64,000 nucleotides of DNA from Metarhizobium sp964253915 (lineage in GTDB: Bacteria > Pseudomonadota > Alphaproteobacteria > Rhizobiales > Rhizobiaceae): NCBI RefSeq assembly GCF_964253915.1, contig NZ_CAXUSG020000009.1, positions 1-64,000 of the forward strand, read 5' to 3'. Below are positions 1 to 7,946 of the stretch, piece by piece. Positions within the stretch are counted from its first letter, which is position 1. Each line of letters starts with the position of its first letter. The position numbers and the translations under genes were made by a program. The notes under the pieces were generated by a model. That model was not told the DNA's origin. It saw nothing but the letters and a program-made list of their open reading frames with translations, and made no database searches.

Positions 1-116
1 GTGCCGTCGGCAATGCGGCGCCAAACAGTGGTACGGCTGCCGCCGATGATGGTCTCTACCTCCCGATACGTGAGAAGCTTTTCGGCAAGTCCATGCGTAG
101 TAGCATTGGTGTTCAT
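1..116 (-). CDS. AlpA-like helix-turn-helix regulator (partial, runs off the window)
   Basis: The first 38 codons are present and the rest lies left of the window. The translation contains LLTYREVETIIGGSRTTVW, the pattern of the small AlpA/excisionase-type winged helix-turn-helix (a recognition helix after a conserved 'Y-x-E-V' start). Such proteins usually activate or assist excision of integrated phage-like elements. The ATG at 116 has a good Shine-Dalgarno (AGGGTGA) just upstream, inside an inverted repeat. It is co-directional with an integrase at 1237-2439, as expected for an integrated element. The family assignment rests on the N-terminal half only. Confidence 0.6.
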   Translation of the reverse strand, partial: MNTNATTHGLAEKLLTYREVETIIGGSRTTVWRRIADG

Positions 117-122
117 TTGTTT

Positions 123-149
123 CACCCTGTCGCTTGTTGTGACAGGGTG
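123..149. promoter_or_regulatory. Perfect 9-bp inverted repeat overlapping the alpA-like ribosome binding site
   Basis: The arms CACCCTGTC (123-131) and GACAGGGTG (141-149) are perfect complements with a 9-nt loop. On the minus strand the arm nearer the gene contains the AGGGTG Shine-Dalgarno for the ATG at 116. It could be an operator or an mRNA hairpin that hides the ribosome site. There is no T-run, so an intrinsic terminator for the upstream gene is less likely. Confidence 0.6.
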
Positions 150-175
150 ATGCTGACTGGCCGTATTTACGCGGT

Positions 176-1141
176 CTATTTCTGCAATTGCGCGGCGACA
201 AAAAAGCGGCGGAAATCCTCCAACTCTTTGTCTCTATTGTCATTTCTTGGACCGCGTCCCCCTCTGTGCGCGGTAATATTTTTCGACGGCGCTAATTCGG
301 CGTAAATAGCGCGGCATAGCTCGCGATTTGGCTCAGGCAAAAAAATCGCTCTAAGTTGACTTTCTGTTTCTGTCTTTGACCAAGGCAGCAAACTGCTGTT
401 TTCGAAATAATCATAAGCAGCATGGAAGGCAGCGCATAAGTCTTCGTAGCTCCCTCCGGCTATCCGTGATGGGGCTACAGTGGCAGGGATGGCACTGGCT
501 TCTGAGGTTACTTCATCTTCCCCTGAACCAATCGTTAGCCGGTCCAACTGGCTTTTGCGCACGTAGACAAACTGGTGATCTGGGCCGTCCAAATATCCTT
601 CAAACGGCGACGTCGGGTTTACCCTACACAGAAAGAAACGAGGTGCTATCCTCTCGCTATTCCAAAACCATGATGGCAGATCAGAAAATTGGCCACCCAA
701 GACCGGCCGAGCGGAAGTCTGCAAAGTTTCGCTCACCGCCGCGTTCTTGATAAAGGCAATCACCGCAGTCATGCGTTTAACGGAGCTGGCTGCTTGGTCT
801 CTCTCTGCGAGATGGGCGTCAATCTCATCGGAAAGTTCGGCCTGTCCGAACGATGAGAAAAATTGTTCGATCGACATTTCCGGACTCATGACTTTGCGGA
901 TTTCGTTGAACTGCGCAAAGTGGTCCATATCTCGAAATGTGTTTTCCTTCAGCGCTAGAAGCCCCGAAAGCACATGGTCATTTTTTGGCGGAGGCCTTGT
1001 GATGGGTTCAGCATCTGTCCATGCGTTGCCAAACAAATAAGAACCAACCTGCGTGACAGCTCGACCAAGAAAAATGTAGTCGCCGGCATCTTCAGGCCAT
1101 TGGCGATCCATCCAAAAACTGAGCACCATATTCTTTAGCAT
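176..1141 (-). CDS. Hypothetical protein carried next to the integrase
   Basis: This 321-aa protein is not recognised. It is soluble-looking, with no signal peptide or membrane segment, and is mixed charged. Its C-terminus is basic (HRGGRGPRNDNRDKELEDF). It lies between the integrase and the AlpA-like gene, all on the minus strand, so it is probably cargo or a control protein of the integrated element. The start at 1141 has only a weak Shine-Dalgarno (GAG about 9 nt upstream). The codon use looks less GC-biased than the core genes to the right, which fits acquired DNA. Function unknown. Confidence 0.6.
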   Translation of the reverse strand: MLKNMVLSFWMDRQWPEDAGDYIFLGRAVTQVGSYLFGNAWTDAEPITRPPPKNDHVLSGLLALKENTFRDMDHFAQFNEIRKVMSPEMSIEQFFSSFGQAELSDEIDAHLAERDQAASSVKRMTAVIAFIKNAAVSETLQTSARPVLGGQFSDLPSWFWNSERIAPRFFLCRVNPTSPFEGYLDGPDHQFVYVRKSQLDRLTIGSGEDEVTSEASAIPATVAPSRIAGGSYEDLCAAFHAAYDYFENSSLLPWSKTETESQLRAIFLPEPNRELCRAIYAELAPSKNITAHRGGRGPRNDNRDKELEDFRRFFVAAQLQK

Positions 1142-1236
1142 CGCTACATCTCGCGATTGGCACCATGTGGCCGTGAGGGAAACCGGTGATGCTGCCGGCT
1201 TGTCGGATGGCCGTCCTATCCCTCACGGATCTGCTA

Positions 1237-2439
1237 TTAAGAGGCGTCGGCAGCTACCAATTGAAGGATCTGCGCTCCCTTGCCGGTGACGTGCCGCGCC
1301 CAACGCTCAAGAAGCTTTCGGCGCTGATCTAGGAAATCTGTCCGCCGATAAGCTCGCTCGACCGCGCCGCCGACAGTGTGGCCCAGCGTGGTCTCCGCGA
1401 CGTCGTGCGGCGTGTCAGTGGCCTCGGCTATCCAGTCGCGAAGGCTGGAGCGAAACCCATGCGGCCGATAGTCCAGCTTGGCGCGCTCCATGTGCTTGCT
1501 CATGGTCATGTCGGAAATCACGCCTTTTCGGACGCTCGGGAATAGGTATCCATCTCGCGAATGAAGCCGGGCCAAGCGTACGACTTCCAAAGATTCTGGA
1601 GAGAGTGGAACGCGAAAGTCTGTTGTCGCGTCTCGCCTTCCTTTCATGGCATCACCCGGAATGATCCAAACGTCGCCACTAATTTGCTCCTCATGCAAGA
1701 AACGGAGGGGAGCAGAGCGAACGCCAGTCAGTATCAGCAGCCGCAATGCCAGGTGGGTAACCGATCCATCGTCAAGGCTGGCATAAAAGGCTGGAACTTC
1801 CGGCCATGGCATCGCTGGAATGTTTTGAGATTTGTGCCGTTGCTTGCCAAGAAGAGCGCGGGCCTTTTCAGTCGCCTGCAGGTCGACATCTAGACCAAGC
1901 GCTGCGGCGTGTCGGAGGCAGATTGCAAGCCGGATAAGAGCCTTTCGCGCCGTTTCCGCTTTTGAATGCCAGATAGGCGACAGCGTGTCTCGTATGTCGT
2001 TTTGGTCTATGTCTGCGACGGGTACCTTGCCGAGTTTGGGGAGGATGTGAAGTTCCAAGGGTGAGAACCAGCCTCCAGCTTTGCCGTCGCCTTTCAATTC
2101 AGCTTTACGGCTCTCGAAAGCACCTTCGGCAATCTCGCGGAGGAGGTGCAGTTTTTTGGCAGCATCTCTTTTCTGACGTTCACGTTCTTTTATCGGATCG
2201 ACGTTCGAACGCACCAGCGCTCGCCATTTTTCTGCTGCTTCCCGAGCCTCCTTCAGAGTGACGTCCGAAAACGAGCCTAGACCCATTTCTCTACGACGAC
2301 CATGCACCGTTACCCGCAGCACCCACTGTCCACCACCGTCTTCCCTTTTGAAGAGCCAAAGGCCGCCGCCATCAGAGTGCTTCCCAGCGCCAGCATTTTT
2401 CGCGGCAAGCGCTGACAATTTGTTCAGAGAACGCGCCAA
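1237..2439 (-). CDS. Tyrosine site-specific recombinase (P4-type prophage/island integrase)
   Basis: 400 aa, the usual length for P4-family integrases. The N-terminus (about residues 1-90) has the DUF4102-like arm-binding region (HSDGGGLWLFK, GLGSFSDVTLKEARE). The middle is a SAM-like core-binding domain. The C-terminal catalytic domain keeps the key residues: Arg in LTGVRSAPLR, the HGFRSSLRDW His/Arg box, a second His in TTLGHTVGG and the nucleophilic Tyr in ERAYRRTDF. The element can therefore probably still move. The start is a TTG at 2439 with GGTGGA about 5 nt upstream; an in-frame stop lies just beyond. It inserts or excises the element to its left. No tRNA or attachment repeat could be identified beside it. 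Confidence 0.92.
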   Translation of the reverse strand: MARSLNKLSALAAKNAGAGKHSDGGGLWLFKREDGGGQWVLRVTVHGRRREMGLGSFSDVTLKEAREAAEKWRALVRSNVDPIKERERQKRDAAKKLHLLREIAEGAFESRKAELKGDGKAGGWFSPLELHILPKLGKVPVADIDQNDIRDTLSPIWHSKAETARKALIRLAICLRHAAALGLDVDLQATEKARALLGKQRHKSQNIPAMPWPEVPAFYASLDDGSVTHLALRLLILTGVRSAPLRFLHEEQISGDVWIIPGDAMKGRRDATTDFRVPLSPESLEVVRLARLHSRDGYLFPSVRKGVISDMTMSKHMERAKLDYRPHGFRSSLRDWIAEATDTPHDVAETTLGHTVGGAVERAYRRTDFLDQRRKLLERWARHVTGKGAQILQLVAADAS

Positions 2440-2609
2440 ATCGGTCCACCCCTATATCCACCTTAGGACGTGCGCTTAGGTGAAAATCGATGATACATGG
2501 TGAAACAGAACGTAACAGGAACCGATCAGCGTTGTCTAGGGCTTGATGCAAGATGAAACAAGTTGAAATATTCTGTAATAACAGTTAGATGCATGTCGGG
2601 TGCGCCATT

Positions 2610-2894
2610 TCAGTACAGAACTGCGAACCGCAAAAGCCGGCGTTTCTCGCTAGAAGCGGCAACAAGCGTGCGTAGCAGTTCCGTTTTCGATCCCGTGATG
2701 CGAACCTCGTTATCAGCGACTTCAACGCGCAGCGCGCAGGAAAGCTGCAGCATGTCGATGGTGATCGTCTGATTGCCGGAGCTATCCAGCGTTGCCTGCA
2801 ACCGCGCGGCCTTGGCCTGGTCGCGAATCGCCTTGAGACTCAGGGGCCGCACACGACGACTCCGTAACCATGCATTCAGAACGTCAGCCCACAT
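2610..2894 (-). pseudogene. Possible C-terminal remnant of a serine recombinase
   Basis: A 94-codon reading frame ending in VRITGSKTELLRTLVAAS resembles, from memory, the tail of the large recombinase/resolvase proteins common on rhizobial plasmids and islands. It has no catalytic N-terminal domain. It overlaps the 3' end of the dioxygenase gene by 19 bp and lies just outside the integrase, a position where older insertions often leave fragments. It could instead be an unrelated small gene. No Shine-Dalgarno is convincing for its ATG. Confidence 0.3.
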
Positions 2895-3667
2895 GCCTGA
2901 CGGATAGCGATCTGGACTGGCGAAGGTGGCGACGCCGGATCAAACTCGCCTTTCGGCAGGAGCGGCGGTTGCGCCATGAAGCGCGGACGCTGCCCCCGAT
3001 GAAGTTGTGCTGCATGAACCAGAAATGGATGGCACAGATAGACCGTACCTGCCATGCCGGTCGCCAGCTCCACCTCGCAATCCTCTGTCGAGGCATAACC
3101 GTAGGCCGAGACCTGCCGGAGGGTTGCGCCCGCCTCGCCATAGGGCAGCAGTTCCTGCGCAATGACAGCATGTGAGCCTTTCCGTATCTTCGTTGGCGCA
3201 TCGTCTGGGCCAACATCCGAAAACAGGAACAGCATCAGCAGCGCGCGTCCGCTACTCTTCACGTTGGCCCGCCACTCCATGAAATCCGGATTGTCTGTGC
3301 CGAAGCTCACATCCACATGCCAGCCATCGTCACCGGGGGCTTCCGGTGAAGGGAAGCGGATTGGAAAGGTTCCGAGGCCCTTGGGGGCAAGCCAGCGACC
3401 CTCCCCAGCGAACTGATCGTAGGCTTTGTGCAGTTGCGGTGTGTTTGCGGCTTCGACGAAAGGAAATGAGGACTTGAACCCCACCCGAACAACAGGTTGA
3501 ACCCATTTCTCGGGCTCATCCGGGGACAGGCCTATCTCGGCCCACAATTCGTCCCTGCCTTGTTTTGCAAGGTCGGCACTGAAGGCATTTTCGATTTCGA
3601 CGAAACCGTCGTCAATGAAGTTCTGGACCTGAGCGGGAGTCAGGCCGACATGCTCGATTCTGGGCAT
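2876..3667 (-). CDS. Phytanoyl-CoA dioxygenase (PhyH) family protein
   Basis: 263 aa. This is a Fe(II)/2-oxoglutarate-dependent oxygenase fold. The iron-binding triad is visible as HVD in DGWHVDVSFG and the distal His in CHPFLVHAA, followed by the 2-oxoglutarate-binding Arg in RGQRPRFMAQ. Families of this type hydroxylate small organic substrates; the substrate here cannot be told from sequence. The ATG at 3667 is preferred over one 30 nt upstream because GGAGAA lies 7 nt before it. A broken LysR-type regulator fragment lies immediately upstream, so the gene may have lost its regulator. Confidence 0.8.
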   Translation of the reverse strand: MPRIEHVGLTPAQVQNFIDDGFVEIENAFSADLAKQGRDELWAEIGLSPDEPEKWVQPVVRVGFKSSFPFVEAANTPQLHKAYDQFAGEGRWLAPKGLGTFPIRFPSPEAPGDDGWHVDVSFGTDNPDFMEWRANVKSSGRALLMLFLFSDVGPDDAPTKIRKGSHAVIAQELLPYGEAGATLRQVSAYGYASTEDCEVELATGMAGTVYLCHPFLVHAAQLHRGQRPRFMAQPPLLPKGEFDPASPPSPVQIAIRQACGLTF

Positions 3668-3757
3668 TGCGCATTCTCCGTGCGGCCACCGCATCAAGTG
3701 GTGCCGTTTTGACCTGAATGGCGCAAAGCGCCGGAACGACTTTCAGTTTGGCCATTG

Positions 3758-3935
3758 TCAACTCCTGTAGGGTTCGAGGATCAAATCCTTCGTGACGATG
3801 ACGCTGGATTGCGCCACGCCGAGCGCATTCGCGGCGGAAGTTGAGATATTCGGCAACGGCAAGCGTCTGGATCAGCGACGTGAGAGGAATGCGTGACCCC
3901 AGCGAGGTCCGCACTCCCCATAGATGATCAACCAT
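3758..3935 (-). pseudogene. LysR-type regulator, N-terminal fragment with frameshift
   Basis: From the ATG at 3935 the frame reads MVDHLWGVRTSLGSR and then LIQTLAVAEYLNFR, matching the helix-turn-helix start of a rhizobial LysR subgroup. The expected continuation (NALGVAQSSV) is in another frame, showing a small indel near 3830. The shifted frame ends at a TGA at 3758, and the effector-binding domain is absent. It is a decayed regulator, possibly once controlling the PhyH gene that follows. Confidence 0.6.
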
Positions 3936-4011
3936 CGGTGCTGATTGCCGTCGCTTCAGGGTCTTGCTTGGTTTGCGTCGAAGGGGCCCTGGAGCCAAGC
4001 CGCAATTTGCA

Positions 4012-5049
4012 TCAGCCGGCCATCGGCGGGTTTAGGCGCGCGAACCCTTCCTGCCGCCGATAGGGCGAATACGGATAAGGCGCAGTGACGGCGCTCGCAG
4101 CATCGAGCTTTGCCACCTGTTCCGGCGTCAGGCTCCAGCCGATTGCGCCAAGATTCTGGCGAAGCTGTTCTTCGTTGCGCGCGCCGACGATGACGGAGGA
4201 AACCGTCGGACGCTGCAAGAGCCAGTTGAGCGCGATCTGCGGGATGGTCTTGCCGGTCTCCGATGCGACGGCATCGAGCGCGTCGACAACCCGGTAGAGA
4301 TATTCGTCGTCCACTGGTGGACCGAAGCTTGCCGTTTCGTGCAAGCGGCTGCCTTCGGGTAGCGGTGCGCCGCGCCGAATCTTGCCGGTCAGCCGTCCCC
4401 AGCCGAGCGGGCTCCAGACCATCGCGCCAAGTCCCTGATCGGCACCGAGCGGCATGAGATCCCACTCATAGTCACGTCCGACGAGCGAATAATAGACCTG
4501 GTTGGCAACATAGCGCGGCCAGCCATATCGATCTGCGGCGGCCAGCGATTTCATCACCTGCCAGCCGGCGAAGTTCGAAACGCCGGTATAGCGAACCTTG
4601 CCGGCGCGCACGAGCGTGTCGAGCGTCGACAGCACTTCCTCGACCGGTGTGTACGCGTCGAAGGCATGAAGCTGGAGGATGTCGATGTAATCTGTCTGAA
4701 GGCGGCGTAGCGCATCCTCGACGGCCCGGATCAGGCGGAAGCGGGAAGAACCGGCATCGTTGGGCCCGTCGCCCATCGGCAGGCTGGCCTTGGTCGAGAT
4801 CAGCACCGCATCGCGGCGCCCCTTGATCGCTTCACCCAGCACTTCTTCCGAAGCACCGTCCGAATAGACGTCCGCCGTATCGAACAGGTTGACGCCGGCT
4901 TCGAGACAAATGTCGACAAGGCGGCGCGCCTCGATGGCGTCAGAATTGCCCCAGTTGCTGAAGAGCGGGCCGGAGCCACCGAAGGTGCCGGCGCCAAAGC
5001 TGAGAACCGGGACCTTGAGGCCGGATTTGCCGAGATAGCGATATTCCAT
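4012..5049 (-). CDS. Aldo/keto reductase
   Basis: 345 aa, the normal length for the YghZ/Kv-beta-like branch of the NADPH-dependent aldo/keto reductases. The catalytic tetrad is visible: Asp and Tyr in NLFDTADVYSDG, Lys in LISTKAS and His in ILQLHAFD. The C-terminal cofactor-binding part SSVIVGARNEEQL is typical. It should reduce aldehydes or ketones in the cytoplasm. AAAGGAT lies 6 nt before the ATG. It sits among detoxification genes with decayed regulators and transporters on both sides and no clear operon partner. Confidence 0.88.
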   Translation of the reverse strand: MEYRYLGKSGLKVPVLSFGAGTFGGSGPLFSNWGNSDAIEARRLVDICLEAGVNLFDTADVYSDGASEEVLGEAIKGRRDAVLISTKASLPMGDGPNDAGSSRFRLIRAVEDALRRLQTDYIDILQLHAFDAYTPVEEVLSTLDTLVRAGKVRYTGVSNFAGWQVMKSLAAADRYGWPRYVANQVYYSLVGRDYEWDLMPLGADQGLGAMVWSPLGWGRLTGKIRRGAPLPEGSRLHETASFGPPVDDEYLYRVVDALDAVASETGKTIPQIALNWLLQRPTVSSVIVGARNEEQLRQNLGAIGWSLTPEQVAKLDAASAVTAPYPYSPYRRQEGFARLNPPMAG

Positions 5050-5081
5050 GGATTTATCCTTTCTATGCGGAAGAGAACAGG

Positions 5082-5330
5082 TCAGCGGCCAAGAAGGGCA
5101 CCGAGATCAACGGCACCGGCCATCACCTGATTGCCCTTGTTGCCGGGGTGAAGGTGATCAGGCTCGGTGCGCCTAGGGTGACAGCGAGCGCTTAGCCGGA
5201 GATCAGGAGCCCGGAGGCGGCGATGGAGGCATTCAGGTCATGAGCGACCTCCAGCAGGAACCATGATGACGAATTCGGTGACGCCGATGCCGAAGGCACC
5301 AGCCGTCAGGGCAGAGAGTGCTAAGGGCAT
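5082..5330 (-). pseudogene. Remnant of an MFS drug-efflux transporter
   Basis: The ATG at 5330 opens with MPLALSALTAGAFGIGVTEF, the first helix of the AraJ/YdhP-like MFS efflux family. A frameshift follows, and the next frame continues LLLEVAHDLNASIAASGLLISG before a stop codon interrupts it. Beyond LGAP the similarity is lost. Only about 70 codons of an expected 400 remain. It is divergent from a similarly broken LysR gene at 5428, so an efflux pump and its regulator appear to have decayed together. Confidence 0.7.
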
Positions 5331-5427
5331 GGTCGTTTCCAATCCTGTTTGCTGCCCGGAAGATAAACATTTGCCGAGAGATGAAATAGACGCCTCACAG
5401 GCACATTATTTGTGAAATGAAATCATC

Positions 5428-5738
5428 ATGGATCGACCCGAGGTCAACCGATCCGGCGAAATGGAAGTCTTTGTGCGGGTGGTCGAACTGGGCGGTTCTC
5501 TCCCGCCGCGCACGCCGCCCGCATGACGCCTTCGGCGGTCAGCAAGCTCTTCGCTAAGCTTGAAGCGAGGCTCGGGGCACGCTTGCTCAACCGCTCGACG
5601 CGCCGGTTCTAGCTCACGCCGGAGGGCTGCGTGTTCTACGAACGGGCAACGCGTATCCTTGCCGATCTGGAAGGGCAGCTACCCTCGCGGGTCCGGGCAC
5701 TGCTCGACTTTCTGGCAGAGCGCGGCAAGGTGACTTGA
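5428..5738 (+). pseudogene. Decayed LysR-type regulator (frameshift, stop codon and internal deletion)
   Basis: The start reads MDRPEVNRSGEMEVFVRVVE, a LysR N-terminus. Near 5500 the frame shifts; the next frame has MTPSAVSKLFAKLEARLGAR, the recognition helix region, then an in-frame stop (RRF*) before LTPEG. After about 80 codons the sequence jumps to a LysR-like last helix (VRALLDFLAERGK), so the whole effector domain is missing. It is divergent from the MFS remnant at 5082-5330. Confidence 0.75.
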
Positions 5739-5880
5739 CCGGAGTGGAGGTCCGGATGCCCTCCAAGCCTGCCAAACATCCACACCTCGTACAGATAGCC
5801 TGGTCGCGACGAACTCAGATCCGGGCAAGAACCAGCGGGCGATCAACAAAAATGGTCCGTTGATCGCGCTGCTCATGGAT

Positions 5881-6312
5881 TCAGATGCCGGTTTCACGGC
5901 ACACCACGACGCGCCAGCCATCCGGGTCCTCATAGGTGAAGCTTCGTCCAAGCCAGTACGGATTTTCAGGCTCAACCGGAGCGTGTCCCAGCGCCTGCAT
6001 ATGCCGGTTCAACCGGTCGTATGCAGTTTGATCGGTAATGTAGAGAACAAGCAGATTATCTTGCGACGGCGCGCGACAAGGGCTGCCATCTCGGTGTTCT
6101 GTAAATTCCAGATGCACTTCCCTGCCGGGTAAGCCGAGCATGATGCCGCTATATCCGTCGTGCCCCTCAAATCTGTCGAGTTCGGGCAAGCCCAAGCCTC
6201 CGTGATAGAACGCGACCACTTCCTGGAATTTGTCCGTTGGCCGGGCGAAGCGTACTTGAACCGGCAATGCACCGTCGGTGAGCGTAAGCGAGCTTTTCGA
6301 TTGCGTATTCAT
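5881..6312 (-). CDS. VOC (glyoxalase/bleomycin-resistance fold) family protein
   Basis: 143 aa. A VOC beta-alpha-beta pattern is visible: VRFARPTDKFQEVVAFYHGGLG opens the first module (first residues of the motif shown in part), EVHLEFTEH ends it, and RSFTYEDPDGWRVVV closes the second. Such proteins bind metals or small toxic compounds or act as isomerases and dioxygenases; the substrate is unknown. Its ATG overlaps the stop of the DMT exporter upstream by 4 nt (ATGA), so the two are translationally coupled, with AAGGAG 8 nt before the start. The divergent LysR at 6903 probably controls both. Confidence 0.75.
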   Translation of the reverse strand: MNTQSKSSLTLTDGALPVQVRFARPTDKFQEVVAFYHGGLGLPELDRFEGHDGYSGIMLGLPGREVHLEFTEHRDGSPCRAPSQDNLLVLYITDQTAYDRLNRHMQALGHAPVEPENPYWLGRSFTYEDPDGWRVVVCRETGI

Positions 6313-6833
6313 TCTAGATCTCCTTGCGAAGTGTCAGATTGCCCCGAAGCAGCGGTGAAAGTCTGGGCCGTCCGCCAAACCGACGGGCCCTGCATCACGA
6401 TCAACCCGAGAAAGATCAGGCCAAGACCGGCCAGGCGGACCGCCGAGACGGGTTGTTGCGGCAGGCCAACAAGCCCCCACTGGTCGATGATGATTGATGC
6501 GAGCATCTGCCCGGCGATCGCCGCCGTAACGAAACTGGCGGCACCCAGTTTTGGCGCAAGGATGAGCGCACCGGTGATATAAACAACACCAACGATGCCG
6601 CCGATCCATATCCAGCGGGGGGCTTGCGAGAGATTGGAAAACATTGGCGCTTCCACCTTCGCCAATGCCATGACAGGCAGAATGCAAGCGAAGCTGACGC
6701 ATAGCGAAATGATCGTGCCCCAGAGGGGATGGCCGAGCGTCCGTCCCATGACCGCGTTGGCCCCGGCCTGAAAGGGAACAACCGCACCGGCGACGATAGC
6801 GGCGAGGAAGAGAAATAGCGAATTGGTTTGCAT
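6309..6833 (-). CDS. DMT superfamily transporter, DUF606/YdcZ type
   Basis: 174 aa with about five predicted hydrophobic helices (AAIVAGAVVPFQAG, ISLCVSFACILPVMAL, IGGIVGVVYITGALIL, FVTAAIAGQMLASIII, LAGLGLIFLGLIVM). The PFQAGANA and GQM segments fit the YdcZ family of half-size drug/metabolite transporters, which probably act as dimers in the inner membrane. The start is the ATG at 6833, because a perfect GGAGG lies 5 nt upstream; longer frames have no such site. It is divergent from a LysR regulator and coupled to the VOC gene downstream. Confidence 0.82.
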   Translation of the reverse strand: MQTNSLFLFLAAIVAGAVVPFQAGANAVMGRTLGHPLWGTIISLCVSFACILPVMALAKVEAPMFSNLSQAPRWIWIGGIVGVVYITGALILAPKLGAASFVTAAIAGQMLASIIIDQWGLVGLPQQPVSAVRLAGLGLIFLGLIVMQGPSVWRTAQTFTAASGQSDTSQGDLE

Positions 6834-6902
6834 GGTAACCTCCATGCTCACTGGATAGAATAGTTGCTTTATTAATTGAAATTCCGATATAGCATCCCGT
6901 AT

Positions 6903-7817
6903 ATGCACGACATGAATACTCTTCGCGGCGTTGACCTCAATCTTCTGGTGGTCCTTGATGCTCTGCTGGCCGAGCGGCATGTGTCGCGCACGGCTTCCCG
7001 CCTCAACATGAGCCAGCCTGCCGTCAGCCATGCTCTGGGGCGTCTCCGGCATCTATTCGATGATCCACTGTTGATCCGCCGCGATGGCCAACTCGTTGCG
7101 AGCGCAAGGGCGATTGAGATCATTCCAGCCCTGACCGAAGCTTTGCGACAGGTGCGGGCGGTTCTTGGGCCCGAAGGTTTCGATCCGGCGAAAGAGAGGC
7201 GGACATTCCGTCTTGCAATGTCGGACTATGGTTCCGCGGTGATACTTCCCGATCTGATGCGGATGCTACGCGATGTAGCACCGGGAATCGATCTGGTGAT
7301 GACCCAATCCAGCCGAGAAGCGATGCTTCGACAGGTGCTGGATGGAGATTGCGATCTAGCACTGGGTGTATTTCCCGTGCTTCCCGAAGGGGTCGAAACG
7401 GCGCAATTGTTCACAGAGAGCTTTGCTTGCCTTGTGGATCGCGGGAGCCTTGGCGGGCGTGATCGGTTGGATATGGATTCCTACCTTGCCCGGCCGCATG
7501 TGCTTGTGGCGATGAAAGACGAACCAAGCGCCGAGATTGACGCGGCGCTCCATGCCATCGGTCGCGCGCGCCGATTGGCCGTCATCTTGCCGCATTGGGG
7601 AAACGCACCACGGCTCATCCATGGAACGGACCTCGTTCTGACCGTCGCCCGAAAAGCGCTGGCGCTCTATGAGCACGATCCAGCACTTGCTGTATTCGAG
7701 CCGCCTTTCGCGATACCGTCATTTCCCTTCGTTCAAGGCTGGCATGAGCGCCGAAGAGCCGATTCAGCCCATCTGTGGTTGCGCAATGCTATCGCGCGCG
7801 TCTCAATGTCTGTGTAG
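6903..7817 (+). CDS. LysR-type transcriptional regulator (NodD-like branch)
   Basis: About 304 aa. The N-terminal winged helix has RGVDLNLLVVLDALLAERHVS and MSQPAVSHALGRLR, the pattern of the NodD/LeuO-like branch. The C-terminal part is the periplasmic-binding-like effector domain. The start is taken as ATG 6903, with ATG 6912 equally possible; neither has a clear Shine-Dalgarno. It is divergent from the YdcZ exporter/VOC pair, which it most likely regulates. The 70-bp shared promoter is AT-rich, consistent with a LysR site. Confidence 0.85.
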   Translation: MHDMNTLRGVDLNLLVVLDALLAERHVSRTASRLNMSQPAVSHALGRLRHLFDDPLLIRRDGQLVASARAIEIIPALTEALRQVRAVLGPEGFDPAKERRTFRLAMSDYGSAVILPDLMRMLRDVAPGIDLVMTQSSREAMLRQVLDGDCDLALGVFPVLPEGVETAQLFTESFACLVDRGSLGGRDRLDMDSYLARPHVLVAMKDEPSAEIDAALHAIGRARRLAVILPHWGNAPRLIHGTDLVLTVARKALALYEHDPALAVFEPPFAIPSFPFVQGWHERRRADSAHLWLRNAIARVSMSV

Positions 7818-7946
7818 CTGACGGTCGATGCGCGAATGTCAGCGCCCGGTGAAGCGCAGCATGACATGGTCATGCACCTGCGGACCAGATCCGCCATGGG
7901 GATGCGCCCGCCTAGCCGTTGCGGTAACCATCAGGCCGCGGATCCT

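Noticed and set aside
2440..2609. tRNA attachment site beside the integrase
   Set aside because: No cloverleaf or CCA end was found in this stretch on either strand.
3612..3754. Small gene starting after an AGGAG at 3754
   Set aside because: The frame is short, runs into the phyH start and shows no family; it appears to be chance after the LysR fragment.
5340..5427. CACA-ttatt-TGTG dyad as a functional operator
   Set aside because: It lies between two decayed genes and is only 4 bp per arm.
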